DNA of 21,013 nucleotides from an uncultured Bacteroidales bacterium (GCA_946616535.1 CAMOJA010000021.1:1-21013), one strand, 5' to 3'; counted from the first letter of the stretch, positions 7,201 to 13,764 are shown. Program-made: numbers and translations. Notes: generated by a model not told the origin, from the sequence alone.

Positions 7201-7883
7201 ATGAGGTGTCGCTTGAGAAGGGTGATTATGAATTTAAACTCATCAAGGATGGCAAGTGGATCACCAAGGCGAACGGAGGTGAGCCTTATGGTCTGCATCG
7301 TACATGGCCGGGCGTAGCAGGAGTCGTAGACGAAGCGACCGAGAACTTGAAAGTTACGGCCGATGTAGCGGGTAAGTACTTGTTTACCTGGACGTTTGCT
7401 AATGACTCCATCGGAATTACCTTCCCGGATAAACCGGAACCGAAATTGACAGACGGTTACTATCTCGTAGGTAAGTTCAGCGGCGTGGATGCTTGGTCTG
7501 TTGAAGACCTGTCCGCAGCGAAGTTGTTTGCTGTAAATCCCGAAAACGACAAAGAATATCAGTTGAACATTACGCTGGCTAATGAGGATTCGCTGAAAGT
7601 GGTTTATGTAGCGGACGATGTAATTACTACATGGTTCCCCGCCGAGGGAGATAACTACGGTGTAGATGCCAACCACGCAGGTGCTACTACCATCTATTTC
7701 CGTCCGGATTACCAAGGCGGCGAAGATTGGTTCGCAGGATGCTTGTATGTGGTCCCGACCAGCACGGTGGATATCAACATCACCAACGATGGCGTTCAGG
7801 CAATCAAAGTGCTCCGCAATGGTCAGATCCTGATCATCAAGGGCGAGAAGACCTATAACGCACAAGGAATTCTGGTTGAATAG
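4266..7883 (+). CDS. Secreted multi-module repeat protein, carbohydrate-binding-like
   Basis: A 1205-residue exported protein. Residues 1-19 form a signal peptide (MKKIFSILMAVLFAGSMYA). Then come: an unassigned beta-rich region (20 to about 188); a module about 190-300 with YDKLIFARFNSD and WDSNKWSQTVDL, resembling small starch-binding-like modules of Bacteroidales proteins; two A repeats (306-418, 419-535; FYITGDSALVTDAGAPGKAW, amylopullulanase X25-like in style); a B-C-B-C block (B 537-650 and 746-862, starting HYFIAGTMTNWKDE; C 651-745 and 863-946, with EKEGKWLTDTIVY); a further module 947 to about 1058; a last module about 1061-1170 (DGYYLVGKFSG, IYFRPDYQGGEDWF); and a tail, 1177-1205, with IKVLRNGQILIIKGEKTYNA. 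The GTMTNW and AGQW starts recall CBM48/SusE-F-type glycan-binding folds. No catalytic domain is recognised. Surface glycan binding is inference. It has its own promoter and terminator. Confidence 0.85.
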   Translation: MKKIFSILMAVLFAGSMYAADVTDTIAMKGFAGITTNSYQNQTKSGVSAKGVDMVAYAYNGSTGQVRGNKTAVAGASVTEDDKNKNWSLYNSAAMPGAIKSIKVTQAATGTNKFQNKLYVSLGTATQGDVTAITSAQAQDDGATANEINFTIDASKKYTYFKLLSTEQFTGGSVSDVKVMVTYEKAESSAKTYYLTLSSDWASWPAKYAIYYFKSSDNTQNGWSEFMTAVPEEDNTYIGTIPAGYDKLIFARFNSDATAPAWDSNKWSQTVDLTAPTNDNDWFTVTSGGTDSECNGTWSKHGEPVIPAKFYITGDSALVTDAGAPGKAWNPDAIKSETDTFTLKNLKAGQEYILKLTLKGTWEGENNIKGYNELTEKTPGLKDIGNDHNIGFKLNEAGDVQVIYNATTFKLVGDFVVEIPAKFYITGDSALVTDAGAPGKAWNPDAIKSETDTFTLKNLKAGQEYILKLTLKGTWEGENNIKGYNELTEKTPGLKDIGNDHNIGFKLNEAGNVQVIYKDGETPVFKLVGNFVVEIPHYFIAGTMTNWKDEMVELLPLEEKTDSLGVALNLKADSLYLYKIVRVQGTDTAWYGLDGDATMEYGNSTGWYIYKSEGDKNQKNVGLQTTKEAVYPFILKVKEDHLEVSVTIPARYYAKYAPNWEWAQLIEKEGKWLTDTIVYAGIGVNINVKASDEGNMFFSNTVEEEGVRPIAGDEIAELDTVQFSFNPVDTTLNVSLISKYVAPAIHYYVAGTMTNWKDEMVELLPLEEKTDSLGVALNLKADSLYLYKIVRVQGTDTAWYGLDGDATMEYGNSTGWYIYKSEGEKNQKNVGLQTTKEGDYPVTLVIKEDQLIVSVVIPKPDTKYYAKYADKAGEWNWKLLTEKEGKWLTDTIVYYGGGMNIHSAAEGDGKYFAEIAGVAAKDTAFFTFNPEDSTLVATVVGKYIKPFLVMQIAGQWDMEGENWIVNNMVLAADSLTATYEVSLEKGDYEFKLIKDGKWITKANGGEPYGLHRTWPGVAGVVDEATENLKVTADVAGKYLFTWTFANDSIGITFPDKPEPKLTDGYYLVGKFSGVDAWSVEDLSAAKLFAVNPENDKEYQLNITLANEDSLKVVYVADDVITTWFPAEGDNYGVDANHAGATTIYFRPDYQGGEDWFAGCLYVVPTSTVDINITNDGVQAIKVLRNGQILIIKGEKTYNAQGILVE
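5181..5788 (+). repeat. Tandem 339-nt module repeat (A1/A2), 269 nt identical
   Basis: Bases 5181-5449 and 5520-5788 are identical over 269 nt, offset 339 nt (113 codons, in frame). After the identical part the copies diverge quickly at the end of the module: A2 carries a few extra codons in its last strand (KDGETPVF against NATTF). Silent-site identity implies a very recent duplication or gene conversion. Confidence 0.95.
5886..6117 (+). repeat. B module repeat, copy 1
   Basis: This stretch matches 6513-6744 at a fixed offset of 627 nt (209 codons). The core 5901-6073 is identical to 6528-6700 over 173 nt. Only scattered single-base differences occur in the rest, for example at 5900 and 6074. 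It encodes the GTMTNWKDEMVELLPLEEK module. Confidence 0.9.
6513..6744 (+). repeat. B module repeat, copy 2
   Basis: Second copy of the B module, 627 nt after the first. The neighbouring C modules (starting near 6216 and 6852) are also related but have diverged much more; they share mainly the stretch encoding EKEGKWLTDTIVY. So the B part was duplicated or homogenised more recently than C. Confidence 0.9.
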
Positions 7884-7900
7884 ATGGAATAGTGAATACG

Positions 7901-7938
7901 AAAGAGAGGGACGCATTCTGCATCCCTCTCTTTTTCTA
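7901..7938 (+). terminator. Intrinsic terminator after the repeat protein
   Basis: AAAGAGAGGGA (7901-7911) pairs with TCCCTCTCTTT (7923-7933) around an 11-nt loop, and the stem runs into further T residues. It lies 17 nt after the stop codon at 7881-7883 and between two convergent genes. It may also slow transcription from the opposite strand, though the T-run on that side is short. Confidence 0.85.
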
Positions 7939-7953
7939 TATGGAAATATTTTT

Positions 7954-9357
7954 TTATTGCATCCTGATTGCTTCTCTAATCAGCGGAACAATCTCGGTGT
8001 TATCGTGCCATCCGGAGAAAAGTGCTGCATTCACGCCGGTAGAGAAGATCGGAACGGAGTGCGCAGTATGCGCGAAGGTTGTCCAACCGACATGGGCTTT
8101 CTTATTGAGCAATGCCACTCCGGCTTCTCCCAGTTTGTTGATGCTTTTATACATCGTTTTGGTGTCTTTGGTCTTCTTGGCACAGGCTGCTTTATAAAGC
8201 GCTTTCAGTTCCTTCTCTTCGTCGCTCGTGATCTCTACGGACTCCCAGAAACCTAACTGCTCGCGGTAGATGGTCTGTACCTGCTCCCAAGTGGGTTTCT
8301 TGTTTTCTTTGAATAGTTGCGAGAAAAGGTCGCTGATGATCCATTGGGAACACTTCTGGTTATGCAGCAAATCGAGATGCAAGGTGTAGTCGCTGTTGCC
8401 CAATGCCATTCCACCCGTTTCATGGTCAGCCGTTACTACAATCAGTGTCTCGTCCGGATGCGCCAGATAGAAATCGTATGCCACGCGCATCGCTTCGTCC
8501 ATATCCCATACTTCGCCGAACGCTGTAGCCGCATCGTCGCCATGGCAAGCATAATCGATCATTCCGCCTTCTACCATCATAAAGAACCGGTCGTAACGGG
8601 AGTTCAGGAACGGGATGGCCGTACTGACAATCTGTTTTAAGGTCAGGTCGCCCGCTTTCCGGTCAATGGCCTGGCGTAAGTTATCGCCATGCTTGGCACC
8701 CTGGTCATCGTCTTTCTGAACCAGAATCATCTTACTGATATCTGACTTCTGAAGACTGACGGCTTCTTCGTACCCATGTGCAATCACGTAACCTTGCTTT
8801 TCTGCTGCCCGGTAGAGGTTCACTTTCTTGTCGTCGTGTTTGCCTTGCGGATGATGGAATCCTGCCCCGCCGAAGAAATCGAACTCACTCTCTATCAATT
8901 GCTCTCCTATTCTATAATATTTATTGCGCTTGGGCACGTGCGCGTAGAAGGCAGCCGGCGTAGCATGGTCAATAGCTACGGTTGTCATGATGCCGATTCC
9001 CCATCCCTGCGCCTTCAGTTCCTCTGCGATCGTAGGGATAAAAGCGGAGTCCTGATCAAGACCCAGCATACCGTTTTTGGTCTTTTTTCCGGTCGCCAGA
9101 CACGTGCCTGCGGCTGCGGAGTCTGTGATACCATTGCTCTTCGAATACGAAGAAGCGCTACCCGAATACGGGAAAGTCGTCATGAGCGTCTGTACACGCC
9201 CGAGCGGTTGGCCCTGCAATGCCGAACGATACATCTCTGCGCCTAACACCTGATTGCTACCCATCCCGTCTCCAATGAAATAGAAGACGTACTTGAGTTC
9301 GCCGAAAGAGTACAGTGTACAAAGTACAGCGCACCAAATAAGTAAGATTCGTTTCAT
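7954..9357 (-). CDS. Alkaline phosphatase family protein (exported)
   Basis: Metal-dependent phosphomonoesterase of the classical alkaline phosphatase superfamily, 467 residues from the ATG at 9355-9357. A longer upstream reading is open but overlaps the preceding gene and begins with a basic, non-signal stretch; the chosen start gives the signal-like MKRILLIWCAVLCTLYS. Visible active-site parts: metal ligand in FIGDGMG (D30), nucleophile Ser80 in NGITDSAAAGT, E263/D268/H272 in VEGGMIDYACHGDD, D311/H312 in VTADHETGG, and H430 in AHTAHSVPIFSTG. At the position of E. coli Asp153 the motif is DHATPAAFYAH, and the E. coli Lys328 position is Tyr, so metal selectivity may differ from E. coli PhoA. 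It lies 4 nt after the exonuclease stop and is probably translationally coupled. Periplasmic phosphate scavenging is the likely role. Confidence 0.93.
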   Translation of the reverse strand: MKRILLIWCAVLCTLYSFGELKYVFYFIGDGMGSNQVLGAEMYRSALQGQPLGRVQTLMTTFPYSGSASSYSKSNGITDSAAAGTCLATGKKTKNGMLGLDQDSAFIPTIAEELKAQGWGIGIMTTVAIDHATPAAFYAHVPKRNKYYRIGEQLIESEFDFFGGAGFHHPQGKHDDKKVNLYRAAEKQGYVIAHGYEEAVSLQKSDISKMILVQKDDDQGAKHGDNLRQAIDRKAGDLTLKQIVSTAIPFLNSRYDRFFMMVEGGMIDYACHGDDAATAFGEVWDMDEAMRVAYDFYLAHPDETLIVVTADHETGGMALGNSDYTLHLDLLHNQKCSQWIISDLFSQLFKENKKPTWEQVQTIYREQLGFWESVEITSDEEKELKALYKAACAKKTKDTKTMYKSINKLGEAGVALLNKKAHVGWTTFAHTAHSVPIFSTGVNAALFSGWHDNTEIVPLIREAIRMQ

Positions 9358-9361
9358 AAGA

Positions 9362-10198
9362 TTATTGTTGGTTCGTTGATTTCTTTTCGCTATTCGCGGC
9401 CTGCCTTTTCCGCTCCGCCTGACGATGGCGTTTGCGTTTGCGCGCCTCACGGCGTTTTTCGGCCTGGTGTGCCTCGCGCTCTTCGGGCGTCATATGAGGC
9501 GGCGGTTCAATGCCCTGTTCAATAAGCCGCTGGTCCTGAATCTGCTGCTGATGTTCGATCATCCGTTCTTTGTCTTCGCGCATCAGCGCTTGCACCTCTT
9601 TCATGGGAAGTGGTTCATGCTCCAGCAGATCTTCGTAAATCAGGAGCGTAGCCCAGGCATCCGTGGAGGCATAGCGCGCCTGTTCGGGCGTGAGATGACT
9701 GTTCTCCCAATTGGTTAACTGCTGCGTTTTCGATATCTTCTTACCAAAGCAGATCGCGAAGATCTTCTGTAGTCCCAGATCCAGAATACCGTATTGGGCA
9801 ACCATCGCTTGGATATCTACGCAGTTAGTCGGCGTGAAATTACGTCTTCGCCTCAGACCGTTGATGTCATCGCGGAAAGCGAGACCGACCTTGCAGATCT
9901 TCGGATTAGCGAAGATGTCGGCTAACTCCTGCGGCAAGCCTATGTGCGTGAGACGGAAGAGATAACAGCGCTCGTGCGTAGCGATCTGTACCAGCGCTGT
10001 AGGGTAGTGTGTGCCTCGCTGAAAACTAGGACGAGCCTCCGTATCAACTCCGATCACTCTTTGCGAACGCAGATAAGCCACCGCATCGGCTACCATCTCC
10101 GGTTTATCCACCACGATGACTTCGCCTTCAAACGCTGCTAACGGCATCCACTGCAGCAGCTCCTTACTGATTCTATGCGGGTAGTGATTGGATAGCAA
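9362..10198 (-). CDS. DEDDy 3'-5' exonuclease domain protein (RNase D/WRN-like)
   Basis: A 278-residue protein with one DEDDy-type 3'-5' exonuclease fold. Motif Exo I is VIGVDTEARP (D52, E54), Exo II is GLAFRDDINGL (D110/D111), and Exo III is YASTDAWATL (Y176, D180), so the full set of metal-binding acidic residues is present. Residues about 195-278 form a Lys/Arg/Gln-rich, probably helical tail (AEKRREARKRKRHRQAERKR) suited to nucleic acid binding. The HRDC domain of true RNase D is absent, so it is closer to the stand-alone WRN-exonuclease-like proteins common in Bacteroidota. Substrate (RNA or DNA) cannot be told from sequence. It follows the DUF5063-like gene by 11 nt and precedes the phosphatase gene by 4 nt. 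Confidence 0.9.
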   Translation of the reverse strand: MLSNHYPHRISKELLQWMPLAAFEGEVIVVDKPEMVADAVAYLRSQRVIGVDTEARPSFQRGTHYPTALVQIATHERCYLFRLTHIGLPQELADIFANPKICKVGLAFRDDINGLRRRRNFTPTNCVDIQAMVAQYGILDLGLQKIFAICFGKKISKTQQLTNWENSHLTPEQARYASTDAWATLLIYEDLLEHEPLPMKEVQALMREDKERMIEHQQQIQDQRLIEQGIEPPPHMTPEEREAHQAEKRREARKRKRHRQAERKRQAANSEKKSTNQQ

Positions 10199-10209
10199 GG
10201 TCTTAACAA

Positions 10210-10761
10210 TTAGAAGTTGTCTGATTCGTTATGCGCTAGCGCGTGCAGCGCGCGGAGAACAGCCAGCAGTTTCTGTCCCCAGTGCTCTTCAAACCCAGTG
10301 CGACAGGCGATCACCGCATCATGCATAATGGATTCTTGCCCGGTTTGGAAAGCCGCCGCCATGTCTTTTAATTCCTGATAGATATCGGCCAGTCCTTCGG
10401 AGATGTAAGCCGTCTGCACTTCGTCGGTATAAATACCCCGATCTACAAACACATCCAGATAGGCATCGTCTTGGCCCAATAGGTTACGAATACCTACCAA
10501 CGCGTAGTTATAATCCTCCTCCGTCACAAACCGCTGCGGCTCTTCGTCCAGCATCGATTCTTCCTGCTCTACCAAGCGCGTCCGCAGATACAGTACAGGC
10601 AATAGGCGTAACATCTGTTCACGCCATTCCTCTACCTCGTATTCGCTGCATTTCTCCATCAGCAGACAAGCCTGTACAGCCGCGGTCACAAAGGCAATCG
10701 TACTATCCTTATAAATGAATGATTTCGGGTTCCCGGAACCCTGACCGAAGTCGTTCTCCAT
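10210..10761 (-). CDS. DUF5063-like conserved hypothetical protein
   Basis: A 183-residue acidic, mostly helical cytoplasmic protein without signal peptide or membrane segments. It resembles the DUF5063 family of Bacteroidota by size, by the internal segment ISEGLADIYQELKDMAAAFQ, and by sitting directly before a DEDDy exonuclease gene, an arrangement I recall from Bacteroides. No catalytic motif is visible. It is the first gene of a three-gene minus-strand unit, and its ATG at 10759-10761 lies about 20 nt from the predicted start of transcription. Function unknown; a partner role to the exonuclease is only suggested by the 11-nt spacing. Confidence 0.75.
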   Translation of the reverse strand: MENDFGQGSGNPKSFIYKDSTIAFVTAAVQACLLMEKCSEYEVEEWREQMLRLLPVLYLRTRLVEQEESMLDEEPQRFVTEEDYNYALVGIRNLLGQDDAYLDVFVDRGIYTDEVQTAYISEGLADIYQELKDMAAAFQTGQESIMHDAVIACRTGFEEHWGQKLLAVLRALHALAHNESDNF

Positions 10762-10784
10762 ACTTCATTTTAATAAAAAACATG

Positions 10785-10816
10785 CAAAGATATAGAAAAA
10801 TTTTGAAATATGCAAA
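10785..10816 (-). promoter_or_regulatory. Promoter of the DUF5063/exonuclease/phosphatase unit
   Basis: Read on the minus strand, TTTG (plus-strand CAAA 10813-10816) and TATCTTTG (plus-strand 10785-10792) are spaced by 20 nt and fit the Bacteroidota consensus. It overlaps, in the opposite orientation, the promoter at 10802-10832. Confidence 0.75.
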
Positions 10817-10832
10817 AAAATGTGTAACTTTG
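10802..10832 (+). promoter_or_regulatory. Promoter of the coiled-coil/upp/dprA unit
   Basis: TTTG at 10802-10805 and TAACTTTG at 10825-10832 are separated by 19 nt, fitting the Bacteroidota consensus. Transcription would begin near 10839, about 18 nt before the ATG at 10857. The -33 element lies inside the spacer of the divergent promoter. Confidence 0.8.
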
Positions 10833-10856
10833 CACCGTTTTTTAATTCTTATTGAT

Positions 10857-11498
10857 ATGAAAAAAGGTTTTGTACTTGCATTTTTGGTGATGAGTTTGGC
10901 TATTTCAGCCCAGACAGTTAATCCATTGACCATCGAGTTGGGTAATTTTAACTTGGATTCTCTTCGTACGCTGTATAGCGCCGAGCCGACGATGTATCGT
11001 GCTTCGCTGGAGGTACTCGAGCAGAATGTTCAGAAGCAATTGGATGCCGTTGCGCTGGTAAAAAAGGAGATTAAGGCCGAGCAGAATCATGCGAAAGAGT
11101 TGGCTAATTCGTTGAAAGTGGCTTCGAAGATGACTGCTGCGATGAAGAAACTCTATAGCAAAGAGGAAGCAGAGTTGAAAGCAATGCAGAAGACGGTTGA
11201 CAAACAGCAGAAGTCGTTTGCCAAGCAAAAAGATCTGAACCAAGACACACGCGATAGCTATAACCTGTTCTTGGAGAACGAGCAGAAAGAGTTGAGTTAC
11301 TCGCTGCGCGAAGTGGCTGATCGTCAGCGTGCTATCACCGATCTGGAGACGTATGTTCAGACCACGCAAGGTCAGTTGCAGAACTTCCAGCAGGAGATTA
11401 CCCAGAAAACGGCTTCTTTGGTTCAGATTGAGACGGAACTCAAGACCCGCATGACCACGGTAAAGGCTGAGAAGAAAGCGGCAAAAGGACTCCAGTAA
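10857..11498 (+). CDS. Exported coiled-coil protein of unknown function
   Basis: A 213-residue protein starting at the ATG at 10857. The reading frame is open further upstream, to 10719, but that part overlaps the promoter and the divergent gene. Residues 1-18 (MKKGFVLAFLVMSLAISA) are a clear signal peptide. Residues about 50-205 are almost entirely heptad-like, rich in K, E, Q, A and L, and predict long coiled coil, with a break near 130-140 (DLNQDTRDSYNLF). There is no lipobox and no recognised domain, so a free periplasmic or envelope-associated protein is likely. A role comparable to periplasmic chaperones or tethers (for example OmpH/Skp-like) would be speculation; the length is longer than Skp. 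It is the first gene of its unit, 22 nt before upp. Confidence 0.8.
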   Translation: MKKGFVLAFLVMSLAISAQTVNPLTIELGNFNLDSLRTLYSAEPTMYRASLEVLEQNVQKQLDAVALVKKEIKAEQNHAKELANSLKVASKMTAAMKKLYSKEEAELKAMQKTVDKQQKSFAKQKDLNQDTRDSYNLFLENEQKELSYSLREVADRQRAITDLETYVQTTQGQLQNFQQEITQKTASLVQIETELKTRMTTVKAEKKAAKGLQ

Positions 11499-11520
11499 AA
11501 ATCCATAACAACATACCCTT

Positions 11521-12195
11521 ATGAGAGTAGTTAATTTATCTGAGCAAAACAGTGTGCTCAATCAATTCCTTCGCGAGATACGCGATGTGAATATCCAATC
11601 GGATCCGCTTCGTTTCCGTAGAAACATTGAGCGTATCGGCGAGTATATGGCAATCGAAGTCAGCAAGGCGCTGAACTATCAGCCCACAGAAGTGCAGACT
11701 CCGCTGGCTACCACTACAGTCAATACGATCAGCGATCAATTGGTGTTAGCTACTGTCTTGCGTGCAGGTCTGCCCTTGCATCAAGGGTTCCTCAATATCT
11801 TCGATCGCGCCGAGAACGCTTTCTTGAGTGCTTATCGCCGCGTTAATAAAGAGGGAAAACTGGAGATTGTGGCGGAGTATATGGCAGCTCCTTCTATTGA
11901 AGGCAAGACGCTGATTATTGCCGACCCGATGTTAGCTACCGGTATGTCGATGGAGGTGGGTTATCTTGCTTTGCTTCGTCATGGCAAACCCAAACACACG
12001 CATTTATGCTCCGCGATCGGTACGCCGCAAGCGATCGAGACGCTGCGTAAGTCGCTCAACGATAGTCCGGATGTGACCTTGTGGTGCGCTGCGGTTGACC
12101 CGGTTTTGAACGAGAAGAAATATATCGTTCCCGGTTTGGGTGATGCAGGCGATTTATGTTACGGAATTAAGATCCATCTCTCTGACCGTGACTAA
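11521..12195 (+). CDS. upp: Uracil phosphoribosyltransferase
   Basis: Cytoplasmic salvage enzyme joining uracil and PRPP to UMP, 224 residues. The type I PRTase PRPP loop is LIIADPMLATGMSM (about 131-144), preceded by the RAGLP segment (81-85). The C-terminal uracil-binding motif YIVPGLGDAGDLCYGI is present. It is slightly longer than many bacterial Upp proteins (about 208-210), with the extra residues spread through the N-terminal half. The ATG at 11521 lies 22 nt after the coiled-coil gene. The next gene overlaps its end by 8 nt if it starts at the GTG at 12188. No pyrimidine-responsive leader is visible. Confidence 0.96.
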   Translation: MRVVNLSEQNSVLNQFLREIRDVNIQSDPLRFRRNIERIGEYMAIEVSKALNYQPTEVQTPLATTTVNTISDQLVLATVLRAGLPLHQGFLNIFDRAENAFLSAYRRVNKEGKLEIVAEYMAAPSIEGKTLIIADPMLATGMSMEVGYLALLRHGKPKHTHLCSAIGTPQAIETLRKSLNDSPDVTLWCAAVDPVLNEKKYIVPGLGDAGDLCYGIKIHLSDRD

Positions 12196-12604
12196 AAAAA
12201 CGATCATATCTTTCATGCCTGCTGTCTTCGTGACAGCAGGCATTGCTTTACTCAGTCTATGGGAGAATCCGCAACTGCCTCCGTCAATAGCAGCGGATGA
12301 TAAGATTGTTCATGGGCTGATGTACATGTGTCTGGCTGTCGTCTGGTTAGTGCCGATCCAGGTGCACCTTCGCAAGCGTAAACTCCTCCTTCTTACCTAT
12401 TGCACGGTCTGGGCTTGCGTGACGGCATACGGCGTTCTGATGGAGATGCTGCAGCGCTTTTGTACCCTCACCCGAACAGGCGAGATGGCGGATGTATATG
12501 CCGACGCTATCGGTGCGTTGGGCGGACTTGTCATCTGTCTCGTCCTCGTCTTAATTCGCCATTTCCTAACGAAGAAAAAGCAAAAAACAACCCCTTCCCG
12601 TTGA
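12188..12604 (+). CDS. VanZ-like family membrane protein
   Basis: A small integral membrane protein of the VanZ-like type, about 138 residues from the GTG at 12188. Predicted membrane segments lie at about residues 7-25, 40-58, 67-85 and 105-127. The VanZ-like signature is visible as DKIVHGLMYMCLAVVW and, later, VLMEMLQRFCTLTRTGEMAD and VYADAIGALGG, with conserved acidic residues between helices. The reading frame extends upstream to 12140, but that part is inside upp and reads as a shadow of it. A GTG start overlapping the upp stop by 8 nt, or an ATG at 12215, are the realistic choices. VanZ in enterococci gives low-level teicoplanin resistance; here the role is unknown and resistance should not be assumed. 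Confidence 0.78.
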   Translation: MTKKTIISFMPAVFVTAGIALLSLWENPQLPPSIAADDKIVHGLMYMCLAVVWLVPIQVHLRKRKLLLLTYCTVWACVTAYGVLMEMLQRFCTLTRTGEMADVYADAIGALGGLVICLVLVLIRHFLTKKKQKTTPSR

Positions 12605-13677
12605 GTGCCCCGTTATACGATATTGCCCTGTCGTTTCTTTATCGCACCCGTTTGCGAAAGAACCTCGCGTTGCTGGATCATTACGGTTCAGCTGAGGAAG
12701 CATGGAAACATCTGGATGAACCCAATATGCAGAGCAGTTGGGAGCGTGCGGAGCGGGAAATGGAATGGGCCGAAGCGCATGGTATTCGTATCTGGACTTT
12801 GGCCGATGAGGCGTATCCCTATCGCCTGAGGCAGTGCCCGGATCGACCTGTGCTGCTGTACTCCAAAGGCAATGTGCGGCCGTCTGACGGGCATATCGTT
12901 TCTATCGTCGGTACACGTCGTCCTACGGAACGAGGTGTGGAACTCACCCAGCGATTGGTGCATGATCTGCATGATCGATTGGAGTCCGTCACGATCGTGA
13001 GCGGCGGAGCCTATGGGATTGATATCACGGCGCATCGTACGGCAATCAAAGAGGGCATACCTACGATTATCGTTCCGGCGCATGGACTGGATCGCATCTA
13101 CCCCTATAATCATCGTCCGGAGGCTGTTGCTTCGTTGAGAAATGGCGGTTTGCTGACTGAGTTTCCTTCGGAAACGGAACCCATCGCGGCATATTTTGTA
13201 CAGCGTAATCGGATTGTAGCCGGATTGGCAGATGCCGTGGTGGTGGTAGAGTCGCGTGAACGAGGCGGTAGTCTGATTACGGCGCAGATGGCGGCGGATT
13301 ATAGTCGTGATCTGTTCGCTTTTCCCGGCAGACCGTCTGATCCTTCTTCGTTGGGTTGCAACCAATTGATTAATCGTCATAAAGCGCAACTTATTGATGG
13401 CGCGGAAGACCTGATTGCGGCGATGGGATGGAAGACACGCACCGAAGTCTCTCAGCCCGTTCAAACCCAACTGATAGGTTTGATGGACGATCTGACGCCT
13501 ACCCAACAAACCATTCTTACCAAACTCCAAGAGGCGGAAGAAGGTATGCATATCAACCTCCTCGTTATGGAATTGGAGTTGCCTTATAGCGACGTCTCGT
13601 CCGATTTGATGCTCTTGGAACTCCAAGGCCTTGTTCGCTCTCTTCCCGGCGGCATTTATCGCTTTTCTTCGCGCTAA
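12601..13677 (+). CDS. dprA: DNA-processing protein DprA
   Basis: DprA/Smf loads RecA on incoming single-stranded DNA in natural transformation; many non-competent Bacteroidota also carry it. From the TTG at 12601 it has 358 residues, the usual size. The Rossmann-like core shows LLYSKGN, SIVGTRRPTERG, IVSGGAYGIDITAHR, IIVPAHGLDRIYP, and the QRNRIVAGLADAVVVVE-GGSLITAQMA block. A C-terminal winged helix (about 300-355) starts at LTPTQQTIL. The frame stays open upstream, but the peptide there (rich in R, C, G) is a shadow of the VanZ-like gene; the family begins at about APLYDIALSFL. The TTG shares bases with the VanZ stop (TTGA at 12601-12604), a typical coupled overlap. No ATG lies near the right place. 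Confidence 0.93.
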   Translation: MSAPLYDIALSFLYRTRLRKNLALLDHYGSAEEAWKHLDEPNMQSSWERAEREMEWAEAHGIRIWTLADEAYPYRLRQCPDRPVLLYSKGNVRPSDGHIVSIVGTRRPTERGVELTQRLVHDLHDRLESVTIVSGGAYGIDITAHRTAIKEGIPTIIVPAHGLDRIYPYNHRPEAVASLRNGGLLTEFPSETEPIAAYFVQRNRIVAGLADAVVVVESRERGGSLITAQMAADYSRDLFAFPGRPSDPSSLGCNQLINRHKAQLIDGAEDLIAAMGWKTRTEVSQPVQTQLIGLMDDLTPTQQTILTKLQEAEEGMHINLLVMELELPYSDVSSDLMLLELQGLVRSLPGGIYRFSSR

Positions 13678-13719
13678 TCACCACTCTTTAAACCTTAAAC
13701 GAGTAAAAAATGCATTTTT

Positions 13720-13752
13720 ATTTGCATAAATGCAAATTTTTTTGTACCTTTG
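13720..13752 (+). promoter_or_regulatory. Promoter with embedded palindrome, upstream of small ORF and parC
   Basis: TTTG at 13721-13724 and TACCTTTG at 13745-13752 are 20 nt apart and fit the Bacteroidota consensus. An 18-bp inverted repeat, ATTTGCAT-AA-ATGCAAAT (13720-13737), covers the -33 element and part of the spacer, where a repressor could compete with sigma. Transcription would start near 13759. Confidence 0.8.
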
Positions 13753-13764
13753 CACCCGCAATTA

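Noticed and set aside
4827..7916. Open frame of 1029 codons on the minus strand opposite the large repeat protein
   Set aside because: It is antisense to a gene with signal peptide, modules, promoter and terminator; its peptide has no domain pattern and simply mirrors the repeats.
12188..12604. VanZ-like gene as an antibiotic resistance gene
   Set aside because: The VanZ-like family is widespread in bacteria without glycopeptide resistance, and no vanHAX-type genes are near.
13684..13703. Possible terminator after dprA (CTC-TTTAA...TTAAA-GAG)
   Set aside because: The stem is weak and bulged and is followed by A residues rather than T residues on the plus strand.
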